Assembly: GCA_902766515.1 (NCBI GenBank)
Contig: CACXEB010000421.1
Span: 1 to 8,306 of the forward strand
Origin: an uncultured Eubacteriales bacterium
GTDB taxonomy: Bacteria > Bacillota_A > Clostridia > Christensenellales > Aristaeellaceae
Length of the DNA stretch: 8,306 nt
Direction of reading: 5' to 3'
This document shows, piece by piece, positions 7,272 to 8,306 of this stretch. The first letter of the stretch is position 1; the number at the start of each line of letters is the position of its first letter. The position numbers and the translations under genes were made by a program. The notes under the pieces were generated by a model. It saw nothing but the letters and a program-made list of their open reading frames with translations, made no database searches and had not been told where the DNA came from.

Positions 7272-7422
7272 TTTTCCACATTTTCCACAGGGTTATCCAC
7301 AGTTTTTGGCCTCAGAGCCCTTGATTTGAGCGGTTTTTGCCGTAATTGCCGCATTGAAACACGATTGTAACAAAGTTATCCACAGGGGACTGTGGATAAC
7401 TTTCGTGTGGATATGTGGATTT
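7272..7422. other. DnaA-box cluster (candidate replication origin or DnaA regulatory site)
   Basis: Seven sites matching or nearly matching the DnaA box TTATCCACA lie in 151 bases. On the plus strand: 7272-7280 and 7281-7289 (TTTTCCACA, one mismatch each, directly adjoining), 7293-7301 (perfect) and 7376-7384 (perfect). On the minus strand: 7391-7399 (perfect), 7406-7414 (ATATCCACA, one mismatch) and 7414-7422 (AAATCCACA, two mismatches). The plus-strand boxes are on the left and the minus-strand boxes on the right, so they point toward each other. Boxes this dense beside an AT-rich stretch are typical of oriC; a DnaA-regulated promoter or a DnaA-titrating site are alternatives. Confidence 0.75.
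7372..7403. repeat. 14-bp perfect inverted repeat containing two DnaA boxes
   Basis: AAAGTTATCCACAG (7372-7385) is followed by GGGA and then its exact reverse complement CTGTGGATAACTTT (7390-7403). Each arm contains a perfect DnaA box, with six bases between the nine-mers. The symmetry continues beyond the boxes by four bases (AAAG/CTTT) on the outer side and one base on the inner side. Confidence 0.9.
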
Positions 7423-7506
7423 TTTCTTTTTGGTGGCCGGGCCGGGAGAATCGGCAGGGCGGGCCCGAGAATGTTTCGGAAATGTTAAAAATTATTGCAA
7501 AAGTAC

Positions 7507-7536
7507 TTGATTTTTATGACGAATCTATTGTAAAAT
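7507..7536 (+). promoter_or_regulatory. Probable sigma-A promoter of the response-regulator gene
   Basis: TTGATT (7507-7512, 4/6 to TTGACA) and TAAAAT (7531-7536, 5/6 to TATAAT) are 18 bases apart. Transcription would start near 7543, giving a leader of about 80 bases before the ATG at 7626. The DnaA boxes lie 85-235 bases upstream of the -35 element. Confidence 0.6.
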
Positions 7537-7540
7537 AGAT
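7523..7540. promoter_or_regulatory. Operator-like dyad over the -10 element
   Basis: ATCTATT (7523-7529) and AATAGAT (7534-7540) are exact reverse complements around GTAA. The 18-base dyad covers the whole -10 hexamer, the usual place for a repressor site. OmpR-type regulators normally bind direct repeats, so a self-binding site is less likely than another dimeric regulator. AT-rich sequence raises the odds of chance symmetry. Confidence 0.4.
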
Positions 7541-7546
7541 CAGGCA

Positions 7547-7604
7547 TGAGCAGCGTGACAAACCCGCGAGCGGGAGAGCGGCCGGGGGGCCGTGAGGCTG
7601 CTCA
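7547..7604 (+). promoter_or_regulatory. Structured 5' leader, predicted three-way junction
   Basis: An 8-bp outer stem TGAGCAGC (7547-7554) / GCTGCTCA (7597-7604) closes over two perfect 5-bp hairpins: CCCGC-GA-GCGGG (7563-7574) and CGGCC-GGGG-GGCCG (7579-7592). All three stems are compatible, and the element starts within a few bases of the expected transcription start. The fold ends before the purine-rich ribosome binding region (GGGAAGGAAGCGGAAG, 7605-7620). It matches no riboswitch or leader family that I recognise. Confidence 0.5.
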
Positions 7605-7625
7605 GGGAAGGAAGCGGAAGAAACG

Positions 7626-8306
7626 ATGCCCAAACGGATACTGCTGGTGGACGATGAGCCGACGATGCTCAAGGGACTCAAGTATTCTCTGGAGCAGGAC
7701 GGATATGAAATACTGACTGCGCAGGACGGCGAGGAAGCCCTGAGCGTTTTTGGCGATAACGACGTGGACCTGGTGCTGCTGGACGTGATGCTGCCCAAGA
7801 TGGATGGCATCCAGGTTTGCCAGCGCATCCGGGAGCAGAGCAACGTACCGATCATCATGCTGACCGCCAAGGGTGAGGACATGGACAAGATCCTCGGCCT
7901 GGAGTACGGCGCGGACGACTACATGACCAAGCCCTTCAACGTGCTTGAGGTCAAGGCGCGCATCAAGTCGATCTTCCGCCGCACGACGCAGCCCGTCCGC
8001 GTCGACGAAAAGAAGACTGTCCGCGTCCATGACATGGAGGTCAACCTGGTCAATCGCTCCGTCACGCTGGGCGGCAAGGACATCCGCCTGACCGCCAAGG
8101 AGTTTGACCTGCTGCAGCTGTTTATCCAGAACCGCGGCAAGGTGTTCAGCCGCGAGGCGATGCTGGAGACCGTCTGGAAGTACGACTACATGGGCGATGC
8201 CCGGACCGTGGACGTGCACATCCGCCGCCTGCGCGAAAAGATCGAGCGCGTGCCCTCGCAGCCGGAATTCATTTTTACCAAGTGGGGAGTGGGCTACTAT
8301 TTCACG
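7626..8306 (+). CDS. OmpR/PhoB-family response regulator (WalR/PhoP-like), 3' end outside window
   Basis: The frame from ATG 7626 is open to the window edge (227 residues), with only a few residues likely missing. The receiver domain (about 1-118) has the acidic pair Asp9-Asp10 in LLVDDEP, phospho-acceptor Asp53 in LLLDVMLPKMDG, Thr80 in IIMLTAK and Lys102 in DDYMTKPF. The winged-helix DNA-binding domain (about 131-227) has LTAKEFDLLQLF, VFSREAMLETVW, the recognition helix region GDARTVDVHIRRLREKIE and the closing GVGYYF hairpin. It should be phosphorylated by a membrane histidine kinase, most likely encoded just downstream outside the window, and then bind direct repeats at promoters. The recognition helix and C-terminus look most like WalR/PhoP of Firmicutes, but I do not assign a symbol. 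GGAAG at 7616-7620 serves as a modest ribosome site five bases before the start. It has its own promoter and a long structured leader. Confidence 0.96.
   Translation, partial: MPKRILLVDDEPTMLKGLKYSLEQDGYEILTAQDGEEALSVFGDNDVDLVLLDVMLPKMDGIQVCQRIREQSNVPIIMLTAKGEDMDKILGLEYGADDYMTKPFNVLEVKARIKSIFRRTTQPVRVDEKKTVRVHDMEVNLVNRSVTLGGKDIRLTAKEFDLLQLFIQNRGKVFSREAMLETVWKYDYMGDARTVDVHIRRLREKIERVPSQPEFIFTKWGVGYYFT

Larger units (their letters stand above)
7481..7540. other. AT-rich block, possible DNA unwinding element
   Basis: Only 12 of the 60 bases are G or C (20%, counted by hand), while coding DNA on either side is strongly GC-rich. It lies about 60 bases beyond the last DnaA box, a plausible place for duplex opening. 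It also contains the promoter of the response regulator, which may be enough to explain its composition. Confidence 0.55.
7218..7625. other. Intergenic region with origin-like architecture between nnr and the response regulator
   Basis: This 408-base gap contains no supported gene. From left to right it has about 50 unassigned bases, a DnaA-box cluster (7272-7422), a T-rich run (7419-7430), a GC-rich stretch (about 7432-7470), a strikingly AT-rich block (7481-7540) with a promoter, and a structured leader (7547-7604). No clear intrinsic terminator for the nnr operon is visible here. Confidence 0.8.

Noticed and set aside
7218..7375. Inverted repeat CTTTGTTAC (7218-7226) / GTAACAAAG (7367-7375)
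   Set aside because: Nine bases over a separation of 140 bases is close to chance expectation for a 400-base gap, and the right arm overlaps the DnaA palindrome.
7529..7534. TGTAAA resembling half of a WalR binding site, suggesting autoregulation
   Set aside because: A WalR site needs two such hexamers about five bases apart; neither flanking position matches.

Overview
The window looks like chromosomal DNA from a GC-rich member of the Clostridia (Eubacteriales), probably from an animal gut or rumen. The inference rests on four things: a DUF6273 domain protein, a cytosolic PreP-type M16C peptidase, a fused NnrE-NnrD repair enzyme and a WalR/PhoP-like response regulator, all with strongly G/C-ending codons. 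Every gene I can support is on the plus strand, and all complete genes end in TGA, so TGA is an ordinary stop here. No species can be named from the sequence alone.

Left part (1-1368). The 3' part of a DUF6273 gene is followed, in the same reading frame and after a single TGA, by a 118-codon PDZ domain that resembles the C-terminus of an HtrA serine protease without its protease domain. This stretch is visibly less GC-rich than what follows. The 347-base gap after it holds a 14-bp palindrome, a long hairpin (1201-1243) that probably ends the upstream unit, and a near-ideal housekeeping promoter (1283-1311) with a hairpin-containing leader.

Centre (1369-7217). A compact three-gene operon encodes an M16C zinc metallopeptidase, a MATE-family efflux transporter and a bifunctional NAD(P)H-hydrate epimerase/dehydratase. 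The junctions are 12 bases and an ATGA overlap, and the two downstream genes have poor ribosome binding sites, so they are probably translationally coupled.

Right part (7218-8306). A 408-base gap carries a dense cluster of DnaA boxes: three perfect TTATCCACA and four near matches. Two of the perfect boxes form a 14-bp inverted repeat. A 60-bp stretch of 20% GC follows. Together these have the make-up of a replication origin or a DnaA-controlled regulatory region, in a place that is not beside dnaA as far as the window shows. A sigma-A-like promoter lies in the AT-rich stretch, with a dyad over its -10 element, and it leads into a 5' leader predicted to fold as a three-way junction. The leader precedes an OmpR/PhoB-type response regulator whose reading frame runs off the right edge, almost complete.

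The most noteworthy items are the DnaA-box/AT-rich locus, the structured leader and operator-like dyad of the response regulator, and the DUF6273 / TGA / PDZ arrangement, which includes a diversity-generating-retroelement-like C-terminus.
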